In this document: one piece after another, positions 55,368-63,870 of the stretch
How positions within the stretch are numbered: the stretch's first letter is position 1
Layout: every line of letters starts with the position of its first letter
Assembly (NCBI GenBank): GCA_963718315.1
Contig: CAVQZC010000003.1
Span: 186,001-250,000, forward strand
DNA from: CAVQZC01 sp963718315
Lineage (GTDB): Bacteria; Actinomycetota; Thermoleophilia; Gaiellales; JAICJC01
Length of the DNA stretch: 64,000 bases
Direction of reading: 5' to 3'
The notes under the pieces: generated by a model
What the model was told of the DNA's origin: nothing
Databases searched by the model: none
Seen by the model: only the letters and a program-made list of their open reading frames with translations
Made by a program: the position numbers and the translations under genes

Positions 55368-57644
55368 ATGCATCACGTGTTCGCCGTCATCGGGCGCCTT
55401 TCGGTGCGATTCCGCTACCTGATGGTGGTGCTGTGGATCGTGGGCACCGTGGTCGCGGTGGCGCTGGGGCCGTCGATCTCCCAACAGGTCAAGACCGACA
55501 CCTCGTCGTTCCTGCCCAAGAGCTCGCCCTCGATCAAGGCGGCGGCGCTGGCGGAGCCGTTCCAGGCCCAGTTCAGCCTCACCTCGCTGCTCGTCGCCGG
55601 CGGCGACGGCAAGCCGCTGACCCCGCAGCAGCAGGCGGCGATCGACCAGGCCGAGGCGGCGGTGGCGAAGGTGCCGGGCGTGCTGGACGTGCGCGACCAG
55701 GGGCTGTCGGCCGACGGCCAGGTGCGAAAGGCGCTGGTCGAGATCGACTCGTCCAAGGTCGGCGCCGACGGCGGCAAGGGAGTGGTCGACGACATCCGCT
55801 CGGCCATGGACGGTGCCACCGGCAGCGCCGTGCCGATCCACCTGACCGGCGAGCTGGCCACGCAGGTCGACATCCAGGATGCCAACTCCAAGACGCAGCG
55901 CAACACCGAGCTGTTCTCGATCATCTTCATCATCGTGCTGCTGCTGTTCGTGTTCCGAAGCGTGGTGGCGCCGCTGATCACGCTGATCCCGGCGTTCCTG
56001 TCGCTGCTGGTCGCCCAGCCGGTGATCGCGCTGCTGGCCGAGCATGGGATCGTCGACGTCGGTTCGATCACCCAGCTGTTGCTGATCGTCATCGTGCTGG
56101 GCGCCGGTACCGACTACGGACTGTTTCTCATCTTCCGCGTGCGCGAGGAGCTGGCCGCCGGCCGCCACTCGCACGAGGCGGTCACCTACGCGCTGACCCG
56201 TGTCGGCGAGTCGATCACGTTCTCGGCCGCCACCGTGATCGCGGCGCTGATGAGCCTGCTGCTTGCGAACCTCGGCTTCTACCGCGGGCTGGGGCCGGCG
56301 CTGGCGGTCGCCATCGCGATCATGCTGCTGGCCGGGCTGACGCTGCTGCCGGCGCTGCTTGCGATCTTCGGGCGGATTGCGTTCTGGCCGACGCGGCCCA
56401 AGGCCCACTCCGACCAGCGCGGGTGGTGGGGGCGGATCGCGTCCCGGGTCGTCGCCCGCCCTGGGCTGACGCTTGGGATCGGGCTGGTGCTGTTCGGAGG
56501 GCTGGCGCTGGTCGTGCTGACCTACACGCCGGCCGGGTTCGGCGGCGAGAGCTCGCCCGGCGGCAGCGACTCCGCCCAGGGGCAGGCGCTGGTCGACCAG
56601 CACTTCCCCGCCGCAGCATCGAATCCGACGAACGTGCTGTTCAAGCTGAAACAGCCGGCCTGGCAGGACGCGACGCAGATTGCCGACGCCCAGGCGTCAC
56701 TGCAGAGCTCGGGGCTGTTCTCGGCGCTGGCGGGGCCGCTGAACCCGAACGGGACGTCGGTCTCTCCGGCGGACCTGGAGCAGTTGTACGCGAAGCTGGG
56801 GCCACCGCAGAAGCTGCCGGTGACTCCACCGCCGGGGACGACGCTGCCAAGCGCGCTGTACCAGGGGTACCGGTCGCTGGCGCAGTTCCTGTCGGCCGAC
56901 GGCAAGACCCTGCAGTTCTACGCCGAGCTGAAGGCGGGCACGGCCGACTCCACGCAGGCGATGAACAAGACACCGCAGGTGCGAGATGCGGTCACGGCAG
57001 CGGCGGAGAAGGTCGGCGCCACGGACAGCGGCGTGGGCGGCCAGGCGCCGGCCAGCTATGACGTCAGCCAGACCTCATCCAGCGACCTGTTGCGGATCGT
57101 GCCGGTCGTGCTGATCATCATCGGGATCCTGCTCGCCATCATGCTGCGGAGCCTGATCGCGCCGATCTACCTGGTGCTCAGCGTACTGCTCAGCTACCTG
57201 GCCTCGCTCGGCCTTGCCATACTGGTGTTTGTCGTGATCGGCGGCGACCCCGGCCTGAACTTCGTGCTGCCGTTCCTGATGTTCGTGTTCCTGATGGCGC
57301 TGGGCGAGGACTACAACATCCTGATCATGAGCCGGATCCGCGAGGAGGCCCACGACTTCCCGCTGAGGCCGGCCGTCGTCCGGTCGGTGTCGAGCACGGG
57401 AGGCACGATCACCTCCGCCGGCCTGATCCTGGCCGGGACGTTCATCGTCCTCACCATCACGGCGACCGGCCAGGTGCGCGAGATCGGCCTCGGCCTGGCG
57501 GCCGGCATTCTGCTCGACACCTTCTTCGTGCGGACGCTGCTGATCCCCAGCACGGTGATCCTGCTGGGCAAGTGGAACTGGTGGCCCAGCGAGCTGCACG
57601 AGGTGCACGCCGCCGGCGGCCCTCTCAGCGTCGAAGCCGAGTAA
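55368..57644 (+). CDS. MMPL family (RND) transporter
   Basis: A 758-residue transporter with two repeats, each a membrane helix, a large extracytoplasmic loop and five helices. Family motifs are VLGAGTDYGLFLIFRVREEL in the first half and ALGEDYNILIMSRIREEA in the second, containing proton-relay aspartates. Actinobacterial MMPLs export lipids or envelope components. ATG 55368 is chosen as MHHVFAVIGRLSVRFRYL fits the amphipathic N-terminus. Confidence 0.9.
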   Translation: MHHVFAVIGRLSVRFRYLMVVLWIVGTVVAVALGPSISQQVKTDTSSFLPKSSPSIKAAALAEPFQAQFSLTSLLVAGGDGKPLTPQQQAAIDQAEAAVAKVPGVLDVRDQGLSADGQVRKALVEIDSSKVGADGGKGVVDDIRSAMDGATGSAVPIHLTGELATQVDIQDANSKTQRNTELFSIIFIIVLLLFVFRSVVAPLITLIPAFLSLLVAQPVIALLAEHGIVDVGSITQLLLIVIVLGAGTDYGLFLIFRVREELAAGRHSHEAVTYALTRVGESITFSAATVIAALMSLLLANLGFYRGLGPALAVAIAIMLLAGLTLLPALLAIFGRIAFWPTRPKAHSDQRGWWGRIASRVVARPGLTLGIGLVLFGGLALVVLTYTPAGFGGESSPGGSDSAQGQALVDQHFPAAASNPTNVLFKLKQPAWQDATQIADAQASLQSSGLFSALAGPLNPNGTSVSPADLEQLYAKLGPPQKLPVTPPPGTTLPSALYQGYRSLAQFLSADGKTLQFYAELKAGTADSTQAMNKTPQVRDAVTAAAEKVGATDSGVGGQAPASYDVSQTSSSDLLRIVPVVLIIIGILLAIMLRSLIAPIYLVLSVLLSYLASLGLAILVFVVIGGDPGLNFVLPFLMFVFLMALGEDYNILIMSRIREEAHDFPLRPAVVRSVSSTGGTITSAGLILAGTFIVLTITATGQVREIGLGLAAGILLDTFFVRTLLIPSTVILLGKWNWWPSELHEVHAAGGPLSVEAE

Positions 57645-57671
57645 GACCGGTCACGGCGCGATGCCGATAGC

Positions 57672-58448
57672 ATGGCCGCCATGGCGGCCATCGTCGAGCG
57701 AACCGCGGTTCGTGCCGGCGAGACCGTGCGCGGGCACATCGAGGGCGGCGCGGGCACCAAGGTGGTGCTGCTGCGGCTCGAGACCAGCCCGGCCGGCACC
57801 GCTGCGACGCGGCTCACGCCGGGGGAGGCAAACGGAGAAGGCGACTTCGCCCTGGAGGTGCCGGCGACCGCCGTGCCGACGGCCCACGGGCGGAAGTGCG
57901 CGATCGAGTACGTCGTGCGGACGGTGCCGGATGGGCGCAACGCGTCGAGGGATCTGACCAGCGTCCAGGTAACGGGCAGGCTGGAGGCGGGTCGGCTGCA
58001 GGAGTCCGCTCCCTTCGCAGATCGGATGATCGCCCGGTACGAGGCCCGTCGCTTCCACATCGAGCTGGCGGAGGTGGACGTGCAGGGCGGCGGCCAGCTT
58101 GCGGGTCGGGTGCACCTGAACCCCGGCAAAACGGTGGCCCAGGGCGTGGTGGTCACCTGCCGTTGCCTGGAGGCGTGGCGCACGAACGGGCGGAGCATCG
58201 TGCACAACCGACGCCAGCCGGCGCTGTGGCGCCTGGAGACCATCTGGAGCGAGTCGGTGCCCCTCGACTGGCGCGACGGCGAGACCTGGAGCGGGTTCCG
58301 GGTGCCGGTGCCGGACGCGCTGCCCCCGGCAGTCGAGGCCCGTTCGATCGCCTGGCGATACGAGGTTGAGGCGCGCGTGCGGACGCGGTTGGGCCTGTCG
58401 GACACGGCCGTGGCCACGCCGATCGGGTTCGAGGTCGTCGCCAGATGA
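57672..58448 (+). CDS. Arrestin-like beta-sandwich protein, tentative
   Basis: A 258-residue soluble protein without a signal peptide. The layout of two similar halves, each starting with a strand plus GETVRGHIEGG or GGGQLAGRVHLNPG, recalls Spo0M/arrestin-like folds; SIAWRYEVEARVRTRLGLSD near the end fits the second half. This is a resemblance by eye. It lies 27 bp after the MMPL gene and may be in its transcript. Confidence 0.55.
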   Translation: MAAMAAIVERTAVRAGETVRGHIEGGAGTKVVLLRLETSPAGTAATRLTPGEANGEGDFALEVPATAVPTAHGRKCAIEYVVRTVPDGRNASRDLTSVQVTGRLEAGRLQESAPFADRMIARYEARRFHIELAEVDVQGGGQLAGRVHLNPGKTVAQGVVVTCRCLEAWRTNGRSIVHNRRQPALWRLETIWSESVPLDWRDGETWSGFRVPVPDALPPAVEARSIAWRYEVEARVRTRLGLSDTAVATPIGFEVVAR

Positions 58449-58551
58449 GGCCCTCCCTGGCGGGGGACGCCGGCGGCTGCGAGGCCGGGTAAGATGGCGG
58501 GGTGCCGCCCGGCCAGCAGGCCGCGGCGGTGCGGCGCCCTCGGGCGCGCCC

Positions 58552-58624
<73 letters not shown>

Positions 58625-58678
58625 TCATCGATTGGGTTCGTTTCGCAAAAGACAGGCGCCTGAGCGAGCAAGGCAACG

Positions 58679-59269
58679 CTATTGCCCTTGTAGGCAATGA
58701 ATCGTCGTCGCGTTGTCTGCTTCTGGCGTAAGCTCGGCCCAGTAGCGTTGGAGGTTCCGCAGGTGCGTTGTCTCGTAACGGCTGAGACTCCCAAGACCGT
58801 TGCCATTGACGACATCACGGAGGAATGCGCGCCCCATTGAGATGCCCACCTCCTGGATCTCCTCACGAGCAAGGAGGGCCGCCACGACACCCTCCCTACG
58901 GTCGTCCTCCGAGTAGTAGGGGATGCCATCCATCCGAGACAGCGTGGGTGTGATGGGCTTCATTTCGGACTGCCCGTCGTCCTCGATGTCCTGCAGTAGA
59001 CGGTAGGCGTAGAGCTCCTCCTCAACGCGTTCGCAGCGCCGCAGGCGCCAGAAGCAGGAGGCGATCCGTTCCACCAGCTGCTCCTCGAACGCGCCTTCCG
59101 GCTTGAGGTCATCGCGGACCTGCTGGTACAGCGCTTGTAGCCCGTCTGTGTTCTCGCCTGGCAAGACGATCGTCTTAGATGTGAGGCCGTGCTGAAGCGC
59201 GTTCAGTCGGGAACGTGCCTTTCGGCTTCGGTCCGGGCCAGTTGAGCGCTCGCCGCTGTAGCGGCTCAC
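58679..59269 (-). CDS. Mobile-associated hypothetical protein (NALQHGLTS family)
   Basis: 196 residues. The N-terminus STGPDRSRKARSRLNALQHGLTS is characteristic of a family scattered in many unrelated bacteria, often near mobile elements; EEQLVERIASCFWRLRRCERVEEEL is its central helix. No biochemical role known. GTG 59269 start. Composition is less GC-rich than the neighbours and its placement after tRNA-Thr suggests foreign origin. Confidence 0.65.
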   Translation of the reverse strand: MSRYSGERSTGPDRSRKARSRLNALQHGLTSKTIVLPGENTDGLQALYQQVRDDLKPEGAFEEQLVERIASCFWRLRRCERVEEELYAYRLLQDIEDDGQSEMKPITPTLSRMDGIPYYSEDDRREGVVAALLAREEIQEVGISMGRAFLRDVVNGNGLGSLSRYETTHLRNLQRYWAELTPEADNATTIHCLQGQ

Positions 59270-59695
59270 CGACTACGTGGTCGCCGTGCAGGTTCTTGGA
59301 GTGCCCCAAGGCCGACATGAGTAGACCGGCCAGCTAGGCCGACCCATCGGGCAACCGCCACGCTGATCGAGCGCCAAGCTTTGCTGCCTTCGCCACCGCG
59401 GCTTACTCGCGGGCATGCCGACACCGACCCCAGCAATCCAAGGCTCCAGATCAGCTGGCACGAACGGCGGCGTTGACGCGCGGGATCGTTCCGCGCCTAG
59501 GGCTCCGGCCACCACGTGTGATCATCGCCAACGGCGACCTGGATGCCGGCGTCGAACAAAGGGCCATGGACGCGCGCCACACGGTTTGGTTCGAGCCAGA
59601 GCAGGACGGCCGGGCGACGATGATGAGGCTCGACCACGTGCCCCGGCTCGCTGAGCGAGCCGTCGGGGGCTCGCTCAGCGACCGAACCGTGGCAA
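59270..59695. other. Stretch without a confident gene
   Basis: About 425 bp with no convincing intact gene. Short plus-strand segments near 59440-59650 (for example LARTAALTRGIVPRLGLRPP) look partly coding but have no start or consistent frame. A strong hairpin lies at 59650-59679. Probably decayed DNA. Confidence 0.5.
59650..59679. terminator. Perfect 12-bp stem-loop
   Basis: GCTGAGCGAGCC (59650-59661) and GGCTCGCTCAGC (59668-59679) pair perfectly around a 6-base loop. It lies about 17 bases beyond a TGA (59698-59696, minus strand) that would end the next gene, so it is probably its terminator. Confidence 0.55.
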
Positions 59696-60150
59696 TCAGG
59701 CCTGGAGCGCGCTCGCTCTGGTGGCCGTCCAGCATCAGCCGCACGCCGCCTTCCAGCTCGACGACCAGTCGGCCATCGGGATCCCAGAAGGCGTCGGCGA
59801 CGAAGGGTTCTGGGATGCTGAACCGCAGCGGATGCTGGAACGGGCCGTTAAGCACAAACGCGATGTCGTCATCACGGAATCCCCGCGCGGCCGGGTCCGA
59901 GACCGATAGGCGGCCTCGCATCAAGGAAGGTTCGCGGAACCTCAGCCAGATGCCCGTCCAGTTCGGTCTGCTCCATGCCGGGGAGTGAGATCCACAGGGA
60001 CTGATCCTGACCCTCGAGATCTGCGATTGCGGCACGCGCCTCCGGGAATGAGAGGCGTTCCTCGATGTCCATCTCCGGCGGCTCGGGATCATGTCGATCT
60101 TGTGGTGCGGGGTTCGTGGTCTGTTCGGATTTTTCGGGCTTGGTAGCCAT
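59696..60150 (-). CDS. Hypothetical protein, frameshifted
   Basis: A reconstructed product of about 150 residues. ATG 60150 follows AGGAGAT and gives an acidic, polar N-terminus MATKPEKSEQTTNPAPQDRH; the frame breaks near 59910 and continues DDDIAFVLNGPFQHPLRFSI and DPDGRLVVELEGGVRLML. A second small break near 59700 would place the stop just before the stem-loop. No family recognised. Part of the tract between tRNA-Thr and the recombinase. Confidence 0.5.
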
Positions 60151-60379
60151 GGGTGATCTCCTGGGTTCGGTGCGGAGGCCTGTGCCTCCGGGGCGGCCAT
60201 ACGCTGCCCATCCACTACGTGTTCGCGGGCGCGGATCATGTAGTTGATCGGCGAACTGTGGTGGTGACCAATCCGACGCGACGGAGAGGGAGCGAGGTCA
60301 GGACGAGACCGTCAGCCGGCGTGGCGCGATGCGCCGCCCCCGACCACCAGGTGGCACTCGGCGCCTGCGTACGGCCGTG

Positions 60380-61141
60380 TCAGGTACCCGGGGAGGAGTG
60401 TCGGGATGAGCCGGAGCACCCGAGCAGTCCCGCTCTGGCCTGCTGGATGCGTTGGGCTGCTGGCGTGCGCTCGACCGGGTCGAACTCATCGAAGACGTGC
60501 CCGTACACGTTCAGCGTCATGGTTGGACTGTGTCCAGCCTGGCGCGCAACCTCCAGAATGCTCCGCCCCTCTGCGATGAGAAGGCTCACGAAGGAATGGC
60601 GCAGATCGTATGGTCTAACCCCAATCAGCCCGGCTGCATTGGCGCAGGGACCAAACACGCGCCGGCGCCAGTTCCGCCACATGTGCTCAGACCACGGGCG
60701 GCCTTGAGCCGTGGCGAAGATCAACCCATGGACTCGGTGCGCCGGCAGTGCAGTGCGAAACGAGGTGATGTCCTCGACCAGGGGATCGAGCAGGGGAACG
60801 GTCCGGACCCTCCCGGTCTTTGTCTCTTTCAGCTCGCCCAGCGACACGCAGGAGTCGATCAGTAGTCGCCGGGCACCGACGGACTCCCAGTGAAGCGCCA
60901 ACGCCTCGCCTGGTCGAAGACCGCAGTATCCGAGCAGGCACACCAGGAGGGCATCCTGGGATTGCTCATTCGTGATGAGCCGGGCACGCATCTCCTCGAT
61001 CTTCTCCGGGGGGAGGGGGCGGACCGCCCGCTTTCGACGCGACGGAGGCTTGCGGACGTAGCGAGCGGGGTTCGCCGCCAGGTACTGCCACTCCACGGCG
61101 CGCTGGAGGACACCTTGCACCATGATCAAGCACCGTTTCAC
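60380..61141 (-). CDS. Tyrosine recombinase (integrase), N-terminally truncated
   Basis: A 253-residue fragment of a phage-type integrase. The catalytic domain is complete: GYCGLRPGEALAL (first Arg), the Lys beta-hairpin region around LKETKTGRVRTVPL, RPYDLRHSFVSLL (second Arg), RQAGHSPTMTL (His) and NVYGHVFDEF (Tyr). Only the end of the core-binding domain remains (VQGVLQRAVEWQYLAANPARYVRKP). The same frame stays open upstream to a TAA near 61260 without a start codon, so about 120 residues are missing. Probably inactive. Marks a past integration next to tRNA-Thr. Confidence 0.8.
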   Translation of the reverse strand: MKRCLIMVQGVLQRAVEWQYLAANPARYVRKPPSRRKRAVRPLPPEKIEEMRARLITNEQSQDALLVCLLGYCGLRPGEALALHWESVGARRLLIDSCVSLGELKETKTGRVRTVPLLDPLVEDITSFRTALPAHRVHGLIFATAQGRPWSEHMWRNWRRRVFGPCANAAGLIGVRPYDLRHSFVSLLIAEGRSILEVARQAGHSPTMTLNVYGHVFDEFDPVERTPAAQRIQQARAGLLGCSGSSRHSSPGT

Positions 61142-61267
61142 CGATTCGACCCCGACCCCACACCCCTCAAGCCGCTGGGGGGGTAAAGGGAATGCAGGAA
61201 GTCGGACATCGGAGCCTGCGAGGGTGCCGTGACGCTGACAGACTGATGCGTCAGGTGGGTCGTGGTG

Positions 61268-61747
61268 TTAGCCGCGGATGCGGCCGGGGCGGAGTGGGCG
61301 GGCGTGGGTGCTGATCTTGTCGAGGGCGCGGGTGACGGCCGCGATGTCGGTGTCGGTGAGGTGGCTTGAGAAGTGTCGTTCGATGCCGTCGCGGTGGTAG
61401 CGGCGAGCGTTTTGCATCGTCTGGGTGCCTTGGTCGGTGATGGTGACGAGGATCGAGCGGCGGTCGTTGGGGCGGGGGACGCGGCGGACGAGGTCGGCGT
61501 CTTCCATGCGGTCGATGACGCGGGTGAAGCCGCTTTTGCTGTACAGGATCTGGTCGGCGAGCTCGTTCATGGGGATGCCGTCTGGCGATTCCTCGAGGTG
61601 GACGAGGACGTCGTACCAGCGCTGTGAGATGCCGGCGGTGGCCTGGAGCTCGGTGTCGAGCACGTCCAGCAGTGCGAGCGCGCTTTCTATGTATAGGCGC
61701 CAGCAGCGGAGCCGTTCGGGCGAGGGGCTTGACAGGGATTGTTCCAT
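61268..61747 (-). CDS. MarR family transcriptional regulator (cupin cluster)
   Basis: A 159-residue winged-helix regulator: GISQRWYDVLVHLEESPDG, MNELADQILYSKSGFTRVIDRM as recognition region and VRRVPRPNDRRSILVTITDQG as the wing. ATG 61747 has GAGGAGG upstream. It is divergent from a cupin gene, and inverted repeats in the 75-bp gap are the likely operator for both. Confidence 0.88.
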   Translation of the reverse strand: MEQSLSSPSPERLRCWRLYIESALALLDVLDTELQATAGISQRWYDVLVHLEESPDGIPMNELADQILYSKSGFTRVIDRMEDADLVRRVPRPNDRRSILVTITDQGTQTMQNARRYHRDGIERHFSSHLTDTDIAAVTRALDKISTHARPLRPGRIRG

Positions 61748-61765
61748 ATGAGATAGTCCTCCTCG

Positions 61766-61799
61766 CAACAGTTGATCTAGGGATTGTTGTGGATCATAC
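61766..61799 (+). promoter_or_regulatory. Cupin operon promoter and MarR operator
   Basis: TTGATC (61772-61777) and TCATAC (61794-61799), spaced 16 bp, form a promoter for the cupin gene. CAACA (61766-61770) and TGTTG (61785-61789) form an inverted repeat across it. A ribosome site AAGGGAG follows. Confidence 0.5.
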
Positions 61800-61822
61800 C
61801 AACGAGCGGAAGGGAGTGACAG

Positions 61823-62335
61823 ATGTCCACCATCACCGCGGAGCGAGCACAGGCCGGCTACGCGCTCGCTCACGATGAGGGCGAGGCGTTCTGGCTGTTG
61901 GGGATGCTGCAGACGATCAAGATCGGCCGCGACGATACGGCCGGCGCATACGGCATGGCCGAGATCGTGGTGCCGGAGGGCATCGGCTCGCCCTGGCACG
62001 TCCATCCCGAAGAGGACGAGTGGTTCTACGTGCTTGAGGGCTCGATGACGTTCTGGGTCGCCGACACCTGCCTGTCGCTGAAGGCCGGGTCGTTCGCGTT
62101 CGGCCCCAAGGGCGTGCCCCACACCTTCTACGCCGACGCAGGCGGGGTCAGGGCGCTGGCTGGGTTCGCACCGATGCAGTTCGAAGGATTCCAGCGAGAA
62201 GCCGGCGAGCCCGCCCTCGAGCGCGTGCTGCCACCGCCGATGGAGGGCCACCCCGACATGGCGCGACTCGCCTCGATCGCAAAGCGAAACGGCTTCGAGA
62301 TCCTCGGCCCCCCGGGCCCGCCACCCGGCCACTAG
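61823..62335 (+). CDS. Cupin domain protein (quercetinase-like)
   Basis: A 170-residue single-cupin protein. The first cupin motif is GSPWHVHPEEDEWFYVLEG with the metal-binding His-His-Glu; the second is FGPKGVPHTFY with the last histidine. Such proteins are metal-dependent dioxygenases or sensors of small aromatics. First gene of a cupin - CDGSH - sulfotransferase - SnoaL series, divergent from MarR. Confidence 0.85.
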   Translation: MSTITAERAQAGYALAHDEGEAFWLLGMLQTIKIGRDDTAGAYGMAEIVVPEGIGSPWHVHPEEDEWFYVLEGSMTFWVADTCLSLKAGSFAFGPKGVPHTFYADAGGVRALAGFAPMQFEGFQREAGEPALERVLPPPMEGHPDMARLASIAKRNGFEILGPPGPPPGH

Positions 62336-62352
62336 CCCTACCACCAGGAGAC

Positions 62353-62380
62353 GTGCGCCCGCTCACACGGGCGGGCGCAC
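62353..62380 (+). terminator. Hairpin between cupin and CDGSH genes
   Basis: GTGCGCCCG (62353-62361) and CGGGCGCAC (62372-62380) pair perfectly around a 10-base loop, 17 bases after the cupin stop. It may terminate part of the transcripts or protect the upstream mRNA. Confidence 0.5.
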
Positions 62381-62406
62381 ACCCCACGCTCCAGTCAGGA
62401 GGAACC

Positions 62407-62633
62407 GTGCCCACGTCACGATCACCCCAACCGACAACGGCCCCTACCTGATCGAGGGCCCGATTCGGGTCGTCGATGCCGGCGGAACCGAGTACGACGT
62501 CCCCGAGCAGACGACGATCTTCCTCTGCCGCTGCGGCGGCTCCGCGACAAAGCCGTTCTGCGATGGAACCCACGAGACGACGAGCTTTGCAGCAGCCAAC
62601 CGAGCCGCGCACCGAGAAGGAGCTCGACTGTGA
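62407..62633 (+). CDS. CDGSH iron-sulfur domain protein, frameshifted start
   Basis: A small protein of about 75 residues. The [2Fe-2S] motif CRCGGSATKPFCDGTH is intact, with three Cys and one His ligands as in mitoNEET-type proteins; the lead is TPTDNGPYLIEGPI. GTG 62407 has AGGAGGAACC directly upstream and is surely the start, but one base must be gained or lost before 62415 to join the frame. The stop at 62631-62633 overlaps the next GTG (GTGA). Confidence 0.75.
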
Positions 62634-63307
62634 GCCTCCGAGTCGTTGGCGCCGGGCTTGGTCGAACCGGCACTCACTCTCTCAAACTTGCACTCGAGAC
62701 GCTGCTGGACGCTCCCTGCTATCACATGGTCGAGATCCGTGAGCGGCCCGACGACGCCGATGTGTGGCGGCGCGCCGCGGAGGGCGAGACCCTCGACCTG
62801 ACCCGGACGATCGAGGGGTACGCGGCGACGGTCGACTGGCCCACCGCAGCATTCTGGCGACAGCTCTCGCAGGAGAATCCCGACGCCGTCATCCTCCTTT
62901 CCACCCGCGCCAGTTCAGAGGAGTGGTGGGAAAGCGCGAACAACACGATCTTCGAGCTCAGCCGCCAGATGGACCCCGGCCCCGTCTACCGCATGCTCAA
63001 CTCGCTCTTCCCCAGCACGTTCACCGCCGACTTCTCCGACCGCGACGCCGCGGTCGCCGCCTACGACGCCCACAACGCCGCGGTACGCCGCTACGCGCCC
63101 CAAGACCGCCTGGTCGAGTGGCGGCCCGGAGACGGCTGGCAGCCGCTATGCGACGCGCTCGGCACACCCGTGCCCGACCAGCCGTTCCCCCACAGCAACG
63201 CCCGCGACGGCTTCCGGCAGAGCCGCGGATTGGACGGCCAAAATGGTTCATCGGACTCTGCACCGTCTGCCCGAGCAAACCCGCCATCCCCACCCTCGAT
63301 CCAATAG
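62630..63307 (+). CDS. Sulfotransferase family protein (Sulfotransfer_4-like)
   Basis: A 225-residue protein. The PAPS-binding loop is VVGAGLGRTGTHSLKLAL at the N-terminus; YHMVEIRERPDD and YAATVDWPTAAFWRQL follow as in the group found in many actinobacteria and fungi, and LLSTRASSEEWWESANN corresponds to the second PAPS site. The C-terminal 35 residues (after PHSNARDGF) are low-complexity and may reflect a late frame error. Coupled to the CDGSH gene. Confidence 0.8.
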   Translation: MSLRVVGAGLGRTGTHSLKLALETLLDAPCYHMVEIRERPDDADVWRRAAEGETLDLTRTIEGYAATVDWPTAAFWRQLSQENPDAVILLSTRASSEEWWESANNTIFELSRQMDPGPVYRMLNSLFPSTFTADFSDRDAAVAAYDAHNAAVRRYAPQDRLVEWRPGDGWQPLCDALGTPVPDQPFPHSNARDGFRQSRGLDGQNGSSDSAPSARANPPSPPSIQ

Positions 63308-63317
63308 GAGACGTGCT

Positions 63318-63728
63318 ATGACGCCGGAAGCATCCATCGCGCTTGTCGAATCCTTCTGGGAGGAAGTCTGGGCGGCCTGTGATCCCGCAGCGATCGACCG
63401 CTTCGTAACCGAGGACTTCACAATCACCACCGCGGGTGTGGACGTCGCCGGGCGTGAAAACTTCAAGGCCTGGGTGGCCGGCTTCCAATCAAAGATCGCC
63501 GACCTGAAGATTGAAACCGTCGAGACTTTTGCCAACCTCGATGGCTCCCGCGTGTCGTCACGCTGGCGGGTCACCGGCCGCAACAACGGCATGTTCGGAC
63601 TCCCGGCCGACGGCAAGCCAGTAGCGTTCACCGGCAACGCCATCCTGGCCGTCACACCCACCGGTAAGCTCGCCCACAACTGGGTCGAGCGCAGCGCCTG
63701 GGAGCTCTACACCCAGCTCAAGGACTAG
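63318..63728 (+). CDS. SnoaL-like NTF2-fold protein
   Basis: A 136-residue protein with the SnoaL/NTF2 pattern: ASIALVESFWEEVWAACDPA, FVTEDFTITTAG, then WRVTGRNNGMFGLPADGKPV and an end ELYTQLKD. Members act as cyclases, isomerases or ligand-binding proteins. ATG 63318 has TAGGAG eight bases upstream. Last gene of the cupin series. Confidence 0.8.
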   Translation: MTPEASIALVESFWEEVWAACDPAAIDRFVTEDFTITTAGVDVAGRENFKAWVAGFQSKIADLKIETVETFANLDGSRVSSRWRVTGRNNGMFGLPADGKPVAFTGNAILAVTPTGKLAHNWVERSAWELYTQLKD

Positions 63729-63739
63729 ACCCACCACGG

Positions 63740-63870
63740 CGATCCGCACAGCCTCACCGAGAAACGCGAGCCCACTAAGGCATTGTTCGCCCTGCGGGCG
63801 TGGCTCACTGGCGGTTCCGAGAAGCCCTTTTGCGACACCGGTCTGAGCACTAGGCTCGCTTCCCGGCTAC
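63740..63870 (+). pseudogene. Possible CDGSH gene remnant
   Basis: The plus-strand reading GGSEKPFCDTG, near 63809-63841, matches the second half of a CDGSH iron-sulfur motif; a neighbouring frame gives CSPCGRGS just before it. No complete motif or start codon is present. It could be a decayed second copy of the CDGSH gene 1.2 kb upstream. Confidence 0.3.

Noticed and set aside
53342..57061. A single 1239-codon frame joining the permease to downstream sequence
   Set aside because: After about 54735 the translation becomes Arg/Gly/Ala-rich and loses all permease character, while two other frames carry the permease C-terminus and a complete MMPL transporter. It is a read-through caused by a frame break.
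59415..59654. Small plus-strand gene in the gene-poor tract
   Set aside because: Arg-rich composition, no ribosome site, and better-looking amino acid sequence switches between frames; not supportable as a gene.
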